Counted from the first letter of the stretch, positions 1 through 11,115 are shown. The stretch is 64,000 bases of DNA from Rhizophagus irregularis (GCF_026210795.1 NC_089453.1:1552501-1616500), one strand, 5' to 3'. Program-made: numbers and translations. The notes: a model not told the origin generated them from the letters alone.

Positions 1-307
1 ATATAATTTGTATATCGATGCTCATACAGAAAGACAAATAATCAAATGTAAGTGATTGAACTAAAATTTTAATTCCTTTCTTTGTTAAGGATTCTTTAAT
101 ATCATTGGATAAATAAGAAGTAATAATAGAATATAAAGATTTTTTTTTATAATAATTAATAGCGTAGCGCCAGGGGTTCCTCCATAAAATTGGAACCACG
201 GTTTCACACCAAATTCTATTAACCATTAGGCATGAAAAGAGATTTTTTGAACTATTTTGTAGTTCCTCAAATACCAAAAAAAGAATATCTTTATTAAGTT
301 TGGACAT
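1..307 (-). CDS. F-box protein, 5' part only (copy A; cut by window edge)
   Basis: The minus strand reads open from an ATG at 305-307 to the window edge, giving about 102 N-terminal residues; the rest lies outside. It begins MSKLNKDILFLVFEELQ, followed by VNRIWCETVVPILWRNPW, the same F-box as the five complete copies in the window. The F-box is the Skp1-binding module of SCF ubiquitin ligases. Like its paralogs, the start codon is preceded by a long run of A on the coding strand. No stop or frameshift is seen in the visible part, so it may be intact. It is the first of three tandem copies that share a spacer. Confidence 0.85.
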   Translation of the reverse strand, partial: MSKLNKDILFLVFEELQNSSKNLFSCLMVNRIWCETVVPILWRNPWRYAINYYKKKSLYSIITSYLSNDIKESLTKKGIKILVQSLTFDYLSFCMSIDIQII

Positions 308-1267
308 TTTTTTTTTTTTGAATAAGAAATAAAATAAAAAGTAACGTTTTATATAAAATTCCGATGTATGACCATAAAACAGTTACACAGTTTAAAATCG
401 GTGGTTCAGTGTAGTTACTATTTTATAATTACGTAACATTTATCTCGTGCGTAAAAAAATCTAGTATATTCTTTGATTACGCTATTTTTCAGCCGGGGGT
501 TGTAATACAAATTTGACTAGTTGCTTTTTAGGCAATATCACCAATTTGTATAACATCGTAACCTTAAATGGCAAGTATATGTCAATCAACTTGTGAAAAT
601 GGCGCAAATTTATAAATTTATAATTCAATATTTTTCGAAACATTATTCTATGAAGAGCAAGAGACATGAAGATATATTGCAAACATTTAAAAAAAAAATT
701 CCTGGGCAAATTTCTATTTAAGGTTAATTAATTTGCAAAATAATTCCTCGAAATGTATTACTAGTAGTTTCACTGGTTTGGAGACGGCTCATGAATTAAT
801 AATTGATAATTACCATAATAATGTAAAATCATATAAGTTGCCTAAATTCGTTCATATTTTTGCTATATATCTAACATGATATTTTTGCATCTAAAGAGAT
901 TATATATAAGATTAGCAAAAAATTTTAATGTAATATTAATAAAATTAGTAAGGGTTATTATAAGATGAAGCAGAGACTTAAATTTATTAATATCATAGAA
1001 AAAATTTCATTGATAAACAGTAATCAAGAGAAATGGAAATTTATAATTTATAATAAATTAGATATTAAAAATATATTATTTGAAGTATTCATGTTTTACA
1101 AAAATCAAAAACTGAGATACTATTATTAAATCTTTAATAATTGCTCTCATAATTCATAAATCTTAATAATACATATGTATATAATTAATGTTTCTAAATT
1201 CAATACCGTGGTTAACAAACAGTAGTCTTTATTTAAAACGTGTAATTTAATAATGTAGTTGAATAAT
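308..1267. repeat. F-box-associated spacer, copy 1
   Basis: This 960-bp spacer separates F-box copies A and B and holds no convincing gene. Its segments recur beside other F-box genes: the stretch with CCGATGTATGACCAT near 361, the CAGCCGGGGGTTGTAATAC block near 491, and the AT-rich block near 890-1200. Matching blocks occur at 8540-9230, 11600-11900, 32430-33480, 35040-35400 and 42290-42530. The spacer was therefore duplicated together with the genes. It must contain the promoter of copy A at its left end and the 3' region of copy B at its right end. Confidence 0.7.
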
Positions 1268-2725
1268 CTACACGTTTATATTTTTAATTACCCCTTCAAT
1301 TTTATATTTATCGAATAGTTTCATATATGAATTATTGTTTCGATAAAAGCAAATATCTCCTAAATATATGGAAACTGCAGGTCGTCCTTTCCATTTTTCA
1401 AAGAATGTCTCTAAAGTTTTTAAAGAAAACTTAATGTCATAAGGAATTCCAATTTCTCTTAGATTTGTTGATGCTTCCCTAATTAACACATTTGACAAGT
1501 AATCGCCAAATTCTAACTCTTTCCCTTTTTCATAATATCTTTCTTTAAAATTTAATGATCGTAATTTTTGACATTTTTTAAGTAATTTTTCAAATTCAAT
1601 AAAGTGAGTCTCCAATAATGGAAATACAGGAATTGTTAAATATTCAATTGAATAACAATTTTCACAAATTGTACGAATAAAATTAAGAGAGCCATCATTA
1701 AAATTATCATTATCGTAAAAATCAGCGATCCGTAATTCTCTAAGATACAAGCTATTTTTTATTATGTAAGTAGCTTGGTAAATATTTATATAATCTATCT
1801 CTAGGATCTCAAGGTCACGATAAGTCGCCACTTCCAATTTTTTATTCAAATCGGCATTATCCAAAAATAGAGAAGAATATATTGCTAATATTTTTAAATT
1901 TTGAAGTTCTAGGAGTGTATACAGTAGAAATGTATAATCATAATTATAATCAACCAGAAAGCTTATTTCAAAATGATTAAGAGTATTTGCATGTTTTTCT
2001 AATATGTTGAAAATTTCTGTATAAGGATCTTCTAATTGTTCCCAATCAAAATAATCATAATCTTCTACAAAATCATCTACCCATTTAAAATATTTTAAAT
2101 TTTTTTGAAATTCAATTAACTTAGCAGTTCCATGATTAGCTTTTAAGTTTTTATTAATAATGATAATTCTTTGTATTTGTTGACAGATATGTGCTAGTCT
2201 GTAAAAGTACCTAGAATCAATCAATGTGTCACATGTTAATTCACAAAGAGACTCAAGACGGACCTTTGCTTCCGGAAGGTATACTATCTCATAGGTATCA
2301 CATATATTTAAATATTTTATTTCTGGACATTTCTTTATCAAGAAACTATAAATTTCCTCTTGTAAAAGAAATCGATTATATTCTGATGATGATCCCATGG
2401 AAATTATATCATCTATAATTTTTATATTGATACTTCTACAGAAAGACAAATAATCAAATGCAAGTGATTGACCTGAAATTTTAATTTTAATTCCTTTCTT
2501 TGATAAGAATTCTTTAATATAATTGGATAAATAGACAGTAATAATAGTATATAAAGAATTTTTTTTACTATAATTAATAGCATAGCGCCAGGGGTTCCTC
2601 CATAAAATTGGAATCACGGTTTCAGACCAAATTCTATTAACCATTAGGCATGAAAAGAGATATTTTGAATTATCCTGTAATTCCTCAAATATCAAGAAAA
2701 GAATATCTTTATTAAGTTTGGACAT
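1268..2725 (-). CDS. F-box/leucine-rich protein, 485 aa (copy B)
   Basis: An intronless gene for a probable SCF substrate adaptor. Residues about 3-47 form the F-box (LNKDILFLIFEELQ, VNRIW, ILWRNPW), the Skp1-binding part. The rest is leucine-rich with recurring patterns such as NLKILAIYS, DLEILEID and LRELRI, compatible with a degenerate LRR solenoid for target binding. The C-terminal WKGRPAVSIYLGD to KNINV block is shared by all copies. The protein is about 10 residues shorter than its paralogs because the acidic/tyrosine-rich segment before YTFL is reduced. The start is chosen by alignment with the paralogs; a run of A precedes it. Target unknown. Its 5' spacer is interrupted by a TIR element only about 50 bp upstream, which could affect expression. 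Confidence 0.9.
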   Translation of the reverse strand: MSKLNKDILFLIFEELQDNSKYLFSCLMVNRIWSETVIPILWRNPWRYAINYSKKNSLYTIITVYLSNYIKEFLSKKGIKIKISGQSLAFDYLSFCRSINIKIIDDIISMGSSSEYNRFLLQEEIYSFLIKKCPEIKYLNICDTYEIVYLPEAKVRLESLCELTCDTLIDSRYFYRLAHICQQIQRIIIINKNLKANHGTAKLIEFQKNLKYFKWVDDFVEDYDYFDWEQLEDPYTEIFNILEKHANTLNHFEISFLVDYNYDYTFLLYTLLELQNLKILAIYSSLFLDNADLNKKLEVATYRDLEILEIDYINIYQATYIIKNSLYLRELRIADFYDNDNFNDGSLNFIRTICENCYSIEYLTIPVFPLLETHFIEFEKLLKKCQKLRSLNFKERYYEKGKELEFGDYLSNVLIREASTNLREIGIPYDIKFSLKTLETFFEKWKGRPAVSIYLGDICFYRNNNSYMKLFDKYKIEGVIKNINV

Positions 2726-2776
2726 TTTTTTTTTGAATAAATAAAATGAAATAAAATAAAATAATAAGGATTTTAT

Positions 2777-3210
2777 AATTTTCCGCTATAGCGGAGTTCC
2801 GCTAGTGTCACGTGACGCGAAGATCATTTCCTTTATAGGAAATTAGTATAACCAATTTGCTCCATTTTTCGTCAGAAGTAAATTTTCCTTTTTAGGAAAT
2901 TTGTGTAACATTATATGATTGGACTGGAATTACGGAACTTGGCCGGAATTAACCATGTGACGAATAAGGTGACAAATATGATTTTTTCATTAAAAAAATT
3001 CTAAGTTCAAATAATACTTAGTAATTTTTGAAAGCTTGAGGGTGTGATACAGGGTGATGGTTTAAACGGTACACAAAATTCCAAAAAAGGAAATTTTACT
3101 TCTGACGAAAAACGAAAATTATTTATGCAAATGAGTTACACAAATTTCCAAAAAAGAAAATGATATTCATGTCACGTGACACTAGCGGAACTCCGCTATA
3201 GCGGAAAATT
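2777..3210. mobile_element. TIR element (MITE) of about 434 bp
   Basis: The two ends are perfect 40-bp inverted repeats: 2777-2816 and 3171-3210. Each end contains the palindromes CCGCTATAGCGG and GTCACGTGAC. The similarity continues inward, imperfectly, for about another 90 bp (blocks around TTTTTCGTCAGAAGTAAA on both arms), so most of the element could fold back on itself. No ORF is present, so it is non-autonomous. It sits in the 5' spacer of F-box copy B, between segments that are contiguous in other copies. I could not define a clean target-site duplication, so the superfamily is undecided. Confidence 0.85.
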
Positions 3211-3474
3211 TTAATTTTCAAATAATAAATAATGAAGTACGTTTTATATAAAACTCCGATGTATGACCATAAATGTAATTAAATGTTTCATTGGAATATA
3301 TATGGTAATAAATGTAGGGTCATGAAAAACAGTTACACAGTTTAAAATTGGAAATTTAAATAATGTAGATCAATCAGTAATTCGGTTGACGTTAATTGCT
3401 GATCCGACTATAATTGGAAGTAAAAGTAAAGATCAATGAAATCTATTTTATAAATCGTGTAACATTATCACTTT

Positions 3475-4690
3475 CTGCGCACGCAGTTGTTCAGGTTTTT
3501 ACCGACTGCGTTCAGCTTATTGACAAATGGTCACAATTTGTGGATTTGCCGTTCAATCCTAGTCTCCTAGAATACTTAAAGAAACCAACCATTTAATATG
3601 GGTATCCCTTCGTGCTTTAAATGTTTCGAAGAATTTATCTATCTCTTTTACCAAGGTCCCTGCACACGCCGATGACCTCCATAATAATCAAGTGGATATG
3701 CTCGCCAAGTCTGCACGATATAACGACTTACCAGCGGGACCTCCAACTTTCTTTCTTACAGCTCCTTGTGCCTTAAATTTTAACGCATTACTTTTGGATG
3801 TTAACTTACGATATATCTACAAAGAAATTTTCAAAGCTCGTCAACTTGCTTTTCTCTGTACCTTGACGCGTTTCTCTGACCTTGGTCCCGTCTCTTTATT
3901 CGATTGGGCTTTAACTTGGTCTTGCCTTTCTATGGATCATGGTCCTTTCGCTCGTTCGAATGGTCGTGCTAGCTTTCTTGCCTTCCGCATCAAATTATTG
4001 CTGAATATGCTACCAACCATGACCACACTACAACAACGCCTTCCATCGGTTTATCCTCCTGAATGGCTTTGTCTCTTGTGTGACTCCTTGCCTGAAGACT
4101 TGCCGCATTTGTGGTCTTGTACCTGCACTCTCGCGGATTATACGCCTCGCTCGACCCACCGCAATTTATTACTAGCTCTTCGTTCCTCCCTTTTAGAAGG
4201 GTTCACGCTTGCTGCGCTGGACAACACGCTTTCACCTGCCTTCAGTTCTCCTCGGCTTTTATGGCTCTGGATTGTTGGTCTTCTTCGCATTGGCTCACGC
4301 GAGGCCTTATACCTACCGAGTTGGTAGCTCTTTTGAGACCCTACCTTTCTCATGCAAAAATATTGTGTTTTTGCTCCTGCTCTGAAAGACTTCCATTTTA
4401 AATTGTATGTGGAAATTTGGATTTGTCGCTCAGTTTTATTTCAAGTCTGGGAACGTTCCCGGGGTATCACCTGCTCAATGAAATAATATGGTTCCTCTCG
4501 TAACTCCTCCTCTCCGTCTCCTCGTACTTCAATTACTACTCTCTCCTCTTCTATGGCGTCAGTCCTTCAGGATCCTTGGATTTTTTGGATTTCCTCTTCT
4601 ATAGTCCAAGGTGGACATTGGTTCTCACACTTGGATTTTCTGCGCCGCTTAACAGTTCAGCCTCTTCGTCTTAGGATTTCTCTCTGGTGA
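3475..4690 (+). pseudogene. Retroelement RNase H / C-terminal region, frameshifted
   Basis: Remains of the C-terminal part of a non-LTR retrotransposon polyprotein. Near the start, VFTDCVQLIDKW resembles the middle of an RNase H fold; further on, AHADDLHNNQVDMLAKSA matches the RNase H C-terminal signature (H..N..AD.LAK). A Cys-containing region follows (WLCLLCDSLPEDLPHLWSC), as in post-RT zinc-binding segments, then a Trp-rich tail. The frame changes near 3590 and near 4310-4380, and there is an in-frame stop near 4484, so no intact protein can be made. Codon usage is more GC-rich than in the host genes, typical of these elements. The upstream reverse transcriptase is absent because of 5' truncation. 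Confidence 0.8.
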
Positions 4691-4718
4691 CGGTTAGGCT
4701 CTTAGGATATGCTGGATA

Positions 4719-7305
4719 CATCAGGAGTTATATTCTATATGGATTTATATGAAAAAATGTATGTAAAATCTACATACACTATTCTATGTAGTTTTGGAAT
4801 TTATGTGGGTCTGATTTTATGTGTAAAATAGATTTATATGGAGTCTATATAAATTTTTTGCATTAATTTCAAATAAATTTTATGTATTTTTTGAATAGAT
4901 AATATAATATTTAATAATGTAAATTATAAATTGCAAATTTATTATTGTTTACTTTTAATATTGTACAATAAATTACAAATTTCTTTAGTTATCAACTAAA
5001 ATTAATTGTAAAACATTTAAACGATGCAAAGTCTTCAACCAACAGGTTTCCGTTACTATCCATGTTGACAAAGCATCCAATCCGAAGCTGATCCTACAAA
5101 AAAATGAAAAATGGTTAAAAATCATTTCTTAAATAAAAGAAAGAAGTTTCAAAATTGAGTAAATTTCGAAACTCACCTTTCACATAACTATATTCACTCC
5201 TCCAAAGTGCGAAACCTACAAATAATTAAAGAAGCAGTTAGTAGTAAACTGTTAACTTTAATTAATTAAAAAAAAAGAAAATTTTAAAGTTTTAAAGTTT
5301 CAAAACTTACATATTCATTCGTCCTACAGACAGATTTTTATCTGAATCCCACGACAGGTTAGAGGCTTAGAGCTAAGTCCTATAAAAAAAATCATTAAAA
5401 AAAAACACTATTAAATTATTTTTAAAATTTTTCGAAAATTCATCTAAAATTCGCAATCAATTCAAAAATTGGATGTCGAATTTCTACAAAAAATAAAAAA
5501 AATGTTAAAGTTCTTAAAAATATGAATATACTCAAAGATTTAAAAAGGAAATTTGCATTTTTGTTAAAAGAGTGATTTGAAGCTTACCTCACCCTAGGAA
5601 TTTGAAATCAGAAAAAAACCTACAAAAAGAAAGAAATATTTTTAAAGAACATTTTTAAAGGTGGTTGAGCAGTTTTCTATAAGGTAGAAAGAAAGAAGTT
5701 ACAAATTGACTTTTGTTTTAAAAAAAGTAATGTTTTCAAAATGAAAACTTGCTCAGGAGTCGCCTAAAGAAAGAAAAAAAAACTGAAAACTATTTGCTGA
5801 AATACATAAATTAATAAAGAAAAAAGTGATAGTACACGTCCAAAGATATCCAAAAGAACCAGAAGAAAGAATAGAACTGCAAGTACAGTTCATTAAAATA
5901 AATAAATTTTAAAGAAAATAAATACAATAACTGAAATACCAAAATTTCACGTGTATATCTAAAAAGTAAAAAATCAAAAAAAAATTTCACTGGGGTCTTG
6001 CGAATTACTACGCATCCAAAGACCCAAAAAGATAACTGTTTAAAAGAAAGAAAGAAATATAAATCATTGTATAAAAATTAAATGATTTAATGAAACCCTA
6101 ACTGAAATTCTGCACGTTCATAGACCTAAAATTTCAGCCACTTAAAGAAAAGAAAAAAGAGCCGTTTAGAGCTGTTCATTAAATAAGAACAAATAAAGAA
6201 AAAAAAATGAAAACTTACAGAAATATCGTATTCAGAAGACTAAAAAAATCCAAAAAAGAAAAAATTTTAGTTATAAAATATTTTTAACGAGAAAGGGGAA
6301 AGAACAAAGGAGAGGTAATGGAAAAATGAGAAAAGGAAAAGGGAAGAAAGGAAAGGAAAAAAATGAGAAGGAAAAGAGGAAGAATGAGAGGGAAAGATAA
6401 TGACAAAAGAGGAAAGAAGACTTTGAAAAAAAAAGTTTAAAAAAAAAATTATTAACTGTTAAACTGCGAGTAAATACATTATATCACGTGATACACATGA
6501 TGCTAGTTTACCTTTTTTGAAGTAGTTCATTATTTCTGTTCGTTCTTACATAATTGATTGTACACCACAAAGTCACAAACCAAAATTAGTAAGTAGGAAT
6601 ATCAAAAAAGGACCGTGGAAAAAGTTGTAAAGCTATTGAAAACGTGAAGATGAAAAGGAAGAGAAAAAAATTGATAACAAGAAAGAAGATAGTTGAGAAA
6701 ATATTAGAGTTTATAGAAGAAGAATGAAAAAAGAAAAAAAAAAGTGATAATTTCACGATTAAGCCTAAAAAAAATTTAGGTCGTATCATACAAAATCATG
6801 TAATGTAACGAAATAGTTTATAGTATAACTGTATAACTCTGTACGACCAAACTATAATAGTTATTTTGAATGAATTTTACAAATGAGATTTGAGACTAAC
6901 TATTAAAAATTAACTTATATAATCCATATAGATTTATATGAAAATTTTAAATAAAACGTATATTTGAATTTTATATGTATATAATCAGTATATAAAATGT
7001 TTGTATAATATTTATTTAATTTTGGATTTATATTTAAATAGTTCTGTATTTGTATAATTTTATTTAAAATATTTGCATCATATTTATTTGGCTATAAATT
7101 ACACATGAATTTATATTTAAATAATTTTATATTTATATGCATATTACATAAATTTTTATAAATCTGTAATATATATAAATAATCTACTTATTTTTTATAT
7201 AAATGTAAAAATATTATAAATATTCTATATAAAAAATTTATATTGGATATATATAGAGTTATAGATATTACATGATAGAATCTATAAAAAATACAACTCC
7301 TGATG
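4719..7305. mobile_element. 2.6-kb TIR element with TA target duplication
   Basis: The left end CATCAGGAGTTATATT (4719 on) and the right end, whose reverse complement is CATCAGGAGTTGTATT (to 7305), are inverted repeats. TA lies immediately outside both (4717-4718 and 7306-7307), as in Tc1/mariner-type insertions. Removing the interval joins two GC-richer pieces of the retroelement tail, which supports the boundaries. Both subterminal regions are AT-rich and carry motifs such as GGATTTATATGAAAA. No transposase ORF is recognisable. The middle is filled by the exon-like array listed separately, so the element is either non-autonomous or encodes something I cannot read. Confidence 0.7.
5040..6262 (-). 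other. Array of exon-like blocks with splice-site-like borders (array 1)
   Basis: Read on the minus strand, short non-AT blocks are repeatedly bounded by TTTTTGTAG/TTTTTTTAG upstream and GTAAG or GTGAG downstream. Examples are blocks at about 5176-5213, 5290-5384 and 5585-5624, and the block at about 6219-6243 followed by GTAAGTTTTC. The material between blocks is A-rich on the plus strand, hence pyrimidine-rich on the minus strand, like introns. No continuous reading frame with a recognisable domain emerges when I join the blocks by eye. It lies wholly inside the TA-flanked TIR element. It may be a multi-exon cargo gene, a non-coding transcript or a splice-mimicking repeat. Confidence 0.45.
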
Positions 7306-7385
7306 TAGTTGACTCACACTGGCTTTCGTGCAAAGTTGGGGTATGCGATTCTGTTGATATTTTAGTTACTTTATTTTAAGGGTAA

Positions 7386-8395
7386 TTTTAACGCTCACCC
7401 CAGGTGAAAATCACCTGGTCATATGATTTTTAAAATTTATACATGTAAAGTAAAACTGATTTTTTAATAAATTATAAATTAAAAATTTTCCTCTTTACTT
7501 TATTAAAGCATTATAAAATTTGATAGCTAAAATGTTGACCAAAATGGTGAAATTATATTCTTAGCAAGAAAAATTCGAAAATTAGTACCATTATGAAAAA
7601 TACGGATATCTTTGCAAACATAATACCTACACTCATGAAAATTAAAATGTAAGTGTTTTCCACCTTTCTGAACAATTTTCACTTAATAAAGAAAGTCAAT
7701 TTCATTTGAGTAAAGTAGTGAAATTACGCTCTGAATTTAATAAACAAAAAATGAAAAATTCGAAAATTATTGCCATTACGTAAACGTGAATATCTCTACA
7801 AGTATTATACCTACGCTCATGAAATTTAAGATATAAGTAGTTTCGACATCGGTGAACAACATTTACATAATAAAGGAAGTCGATTTCATTTGAATAAAGT
7901 AGTGAAATTACGCTCTGAAATTAACAAACGGAAAATGAAAAATTCAAAAATTATTGTTATTATAAAAAACATGAATATTTCCACAAGTATTATACCTACG
8001 CTTATGATATTCAAGATATAAGTAGTTTCGACATAGTTGAACAACTTTCACTTAATAAAGAAAGTTGATTTCATTTGACTAAAGTGACGAAATTACGCTC
8101 TGAAGTTAGAAAATATAATACGAAAGAAATTTAGAAATAAATATACTATGAATTGTATAAAATACCTGTATCTTCACAAGATATAAGTAACAAAACTGAG
8201 TCAAAGTGTTTAATATGTGTTAATAACAAAGCTTTTAAAATTTTTTTTAGAAAAGAAATTTTTTTTTTTATAATCATAACGTGATAAATAAATAAATAAA
8301 TAATTGTGAAATGTAACACAAATCAAGGGGGTGAATTTCACCTAAGGTGATTAAAATTAAAAAATAACCTAGGGTGAATTTTAAATTAATTCTTT
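7386..8395. repeat. Satellite-bearing inverted-repeat element (about 185-bp units)
   Basis: Three tandem units start near 7572, 7757 and 7941, so the period is about 185 bp. Each has an AATTC(G/A)AAAATTA start, TATACCTAC..TCATGA in the middle and GAAATTACGCTCTGAA near the end; a fourth, degraded unit reaches about 8160. The array is framed by related inverted motifs: CACCCCAGGTGAAAATCACC near 7398 and its counterpart, in reverse, near 8327-8360. This suggests a foldback or TIR element with an internal satellite. The exact ends and any TSD are not clear. No gene is seen in it. Confidence 0.55.
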
Positions 8396-8485
8396 GTTTT
8401 ATATATTTTTCTAATTTTCGATCTTTAAATTTTATAAAAGATAAAGTCACATGACTGTTTGCACATAAATTGTGTAACATTTATC

Positions 8486-9230
8486 TTGTTTATGAAAAAA
8501 ATAATAAAGTACAAAATACAAGGTTAATTTATATATACTAAATTTCTTCCTTTTTCTGATTGATCGAAAATCTTATTAATATTCTGATTGGCTAGCTATT
8601 GACCGCATCACATGATTATATTGTATGTCACCCAACGTCAAGTTATACATTTAAACGACGAACCTCAATTTTAAGCTATTGATTACACTATTTTTCAGCC
8701 GGGGTTGTAATACAAATTTGTTCACCAATTTGTTAAAGTCGTAACCAGTATATATTTTAATATGTGACGCAAGTTTATAATTCAAATATACTTCGGAAAA
8801 AAAATTCGGGGCAAATTAGCTCATTTAAGGGTTTATTAATTTGCAAAAATAATTTCCCAAAACGTATTAGTAGTTTCACTGGTACGAAGACGGATCACGA
8901 ATGACGAATTAATAATTAATAGCCCTGTTCAAAATCGTTCGGTTACATTTTTCGATCAGTCAGGAACAAAGCAATCTTATTGGTAGAAAAAGTTCGATCC
9001 AAAAAAACCTAAAAAAATATTGATCTAAAAGATCGGTTGTACAAACAAATTATGCAAGCAGGTCCGGCCAATCAAATTAAACCACAACCGACCAAAAAAT
9101 GCGACCGAACGATTTTGAACAGGGCTAATAATTACCGCAAAATCATTTCAATTGCTAAATTCTTTCATATTTTATTTTGCTATTTAACATCATATTTGAA
9201 TTAATTATTGTATCTAAAGAGATTATAAAT
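8486..9230. repeat. F-box-associated spacer, continuation after the insertion
   Basis: After the retroelement the F-box spacer resumes, with TTTCTTCCTTTTT..TGATTG near 8543 and CAGCCGGGGTTGTAATAC near 8697. The block with GAAGACGGATCACGAAT near 8886 follows, matching 480-900 and 32640-33100 in the same orientation. It shows that the left part of this spacer (2726-3470) and this part were once adjacent. It is interrupted by a small MITE at 8931-9126 and ends where the long-TIR element begins. No gene is present. Confidence 0.7.
8931..9126. mobile_element. 196-bp MITE (AGCCCTGTTC family)
   Basis: The ends are perfect inverted repeats over at least 20 bp: AGCCCTGTTCAAAATCGTTC at 8931 and its reverse complement ending at 9126. 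The same spacer copy at about 33000 lacks the insert. The flanking duplication is short (AAT on both sides, within a TAA-rich target), which would fit a PIF/Harbinger-type MITE. A related element, with the same ACCGACCAAAAAATGCGACC block before its right end, is found at 47152-47293. Confidence 0.8.
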
Positions 9231-9639
9231 ATGGCAAGCGGTAGTGGTCAAAAGTGTGTAGCAAAACATAACGTGTACACGCTATGTTTTGTAGCGTGTA
9301 CACGTTATATTTCACGGCGGGTTAACCCATGTTCTGTGGGTTAACCTGTCAATTTCAGGGGTAACCCGCCATAAAAAGCAACGCTATACGCTACATAATT
9401 TAACATGTATTCACTTTATATTATAACGGTTTATTAATTTATTTTGGACCAAATTTTAAATTATTAAGGGATCGAATACCCGCCGTTTCAGTACTCGCCG
9501 TTCTACATATCAGGTACCTGCCGCTTCACATATCGGGTACGCGCCATTTAATTTTTTTTTAAAAAAAAATTATTATTTTTTTTTATTGGCTTTTTTTTTA
9601 TAAACAAATTTTGTAGAGAATTTTTATTTTTTAATATAG

Positions 9640-10480
9640 GCAAAGGCTTTGTTTGATAGAATTTCATTAGGAATTTTTTTAATAAGATTTTTTGATAAAA
9701 AATTTCGTTAGAAAATTTTTTTCATTGATAGGGACATTTCTGAGTTTTTTTTTTAGATGGATAATTTCGTTAAAAACTTTTATTTGATAGAAATTTCATC
9801 GGAGAATTTTTTTTTAATAAGATTTTTTTTCTTTTTGACATATACTTAATTTGTTGGAGCAATTTTTTTAACAGGAGAGATTTTTTTGATAGAGAATTAT
9901 TTGAGATTTTTTTTTTTGTAGAAAATTATTTGAAGAATTTTTTTAATAGAGAAGATTTTTTTTGATAGATAATTTCGTTAGAAAATTTTTTAACAAGTGA
10001 AATTTTTTTTTGATAGAGAATTTCGTTACGAATTTTTTTTTAATAGGAGGGAGTTTTCCTTGATAAAGAATTTCTTTTGGGAATTTTTTTAATAGGGGAG
10101 ATTTTTTTTTTGATAGAGAATTTCGGTAAAGATTTTTTTTTTTAATAAGAGAGGAGTTTTTTTTTTTGATATAGAAATTCTTTTGAGAATTTTTTTTAAT
10201 AGGAAGAATCTTTGAATTTTTCTTTAATCGGGATATTTTTTTGATTGAGAATTTCATTAGAGAATTGTTTGTTGAAAAATTTTTTTATTTTTTGATGGAG
10301 AATTTTGTTTAGAAATCTTAATAGAAAATTTATTGAAAATAGTTTTTTTTTAATAAGTGTATCGAGAATTTTGGCTTGAAAATTTTTTTTAATAAAGAAT
10401 TTCATTAGAGATCTTTTTTTTTTATAAAAAATTGATTGAAAATTTATTGGAAAATTTTTTTATTAAATTTACAATTTTAA
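9640..10480. repeat. Degenerate T-rich tandem repeat, about 60-bp units
   Basis: About a dozen units of the type GATAGAGAATTTCGTTAG, then AATTTTTTTTAATAGG, with variable T runs. The apparent minus-strand ORFs (Lys-rich, such as repeated IKKK and KKNS) are translations of this repeat and show no domain. It forms the left half of the core of the long-TIR element. Confidence 0.7.
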
Positions 10481-10489
10481 TAAATTTTT

Positions 10490-11115
10490 ACTCCTCTTCA
10501 TCTTCCCATCACTTCTTTTCATCTCCATCGCTCCTTTTCGTCTCCCATCACTCCTTTTCGTCTCCCATCGCTTCTTTTCGTCTCCCATCACTTCTTTCAT
10601 CTCCCATCGCTTCTTTTCGTCTCCCATCACTTCTTTCATCTCCCATCACTTCTTTTCGTCTCCCATCATTCCTCTTCATCTTCTTTTTGTCTCCCATCAC
10701 TTCTTTTTATCTTTCATCACTCCACTTCGTCTCCCATCACTTCTTTTCGTCTCCCATCACTCCTTTTATCTTCCATCACTCCTCTTCGTCTCCCATCACT
10801 TCTTTTTGTCTCCCATCACTCCTTTTCATCTCTCATTATGTCCTATTTCTCCTTTTTGTTTTCTATCACTTCTCATTACTCTTTTTTACTCCCTTTCATC
10901 TTCTATTATTTTTCATCACGCCATTGTTATTTCATTTTTTTATTAGCATCTTTCTCCTTGATTATTGTAATTTACTTATCTTTTTTATTTATTGTTATTG
11001 TTTCTTTTATTTGTACACTTCAATAAAAATAAATATGGTGATTTTTTTCTTTAAAATCGTAAATGTGTGACTTAAACTTTAATATTTGCAAATAAAATTT
11101 CATTAAATAAATAAT
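10490..11115. repeat. CT-rich minisatellite plus conserved flank (dispersed family)
   Basis: From about 10490 to 10850 a 20-21 bp unit, roughly CTCCCATCACTTCTTTTCGT, repeats about 17 times and then decays to about 10990. The right flank (GGTGATTTTTTTCTTT, then AAAATCGTAAATGTGTGA) recurs in reverse at 57795-57840, next to a GGGAGACGAAAAGAAGTGAT array, so both loci belong to one dispersed repeat family. The Ser/His/Phe-rich ORF of 212 codons here is a translation of the minisatellite, not a supported gene. Confidence 0.75.

Larger units (their letters stand above)
3471..8463 (+). mobile_element. 5'-truncated non-LTR retroelement with nested insertions
   Basis: The interval is flanked by a long direct repeat: 3449-3469 (ATAAATCGTGTAACATTATC) and about 8465-8485 (the same with T for C and one extra T). 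In sister spacers this sequence is single-copy and contiguous, so it is a target-site duplication. At the left junction the insert starts inside an RNase H coding region, as expected for 5' truncation of a LINE-like element. Two later elements lie inside it: a TIR element at 4719-7305 and a satellite-bearing element at about 7386-8395. The retroelement parts (3471-4718 and 7306-about 7385) are visibly richer in G and C than the surroundings. Confidence 0.65.

Noticed and set aside
482-709. 75-codon minus-strand ORF, and the 92-codon ORF at 32781-33059
   Set aside because: They cross the duplicated F-box spacer, and the frame is not kept between spacer copies.
2224-2418. 64-codon ORF antisense to F-box copy B, with counterparts in copies D, E and F (31904, 34520, 43526)
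   Set aside because: It is conserved only because the sense strand is a paralogous gene; no independent signal such as excess conservation was visible.
9943-10405. Lys-rich ORFs on the minus strand
   Set aside because: Translations of a degenerate A/T-rich tandem repeat inside a transposon.
10432-11070. 212-codon Ser/His/Phe-rich ORF, and the similar 172-codon ORF at 57817-58335
   Set aside because: Both are translations of the CT/GA minisatellite and change with repeat number; no domain or normal composition.
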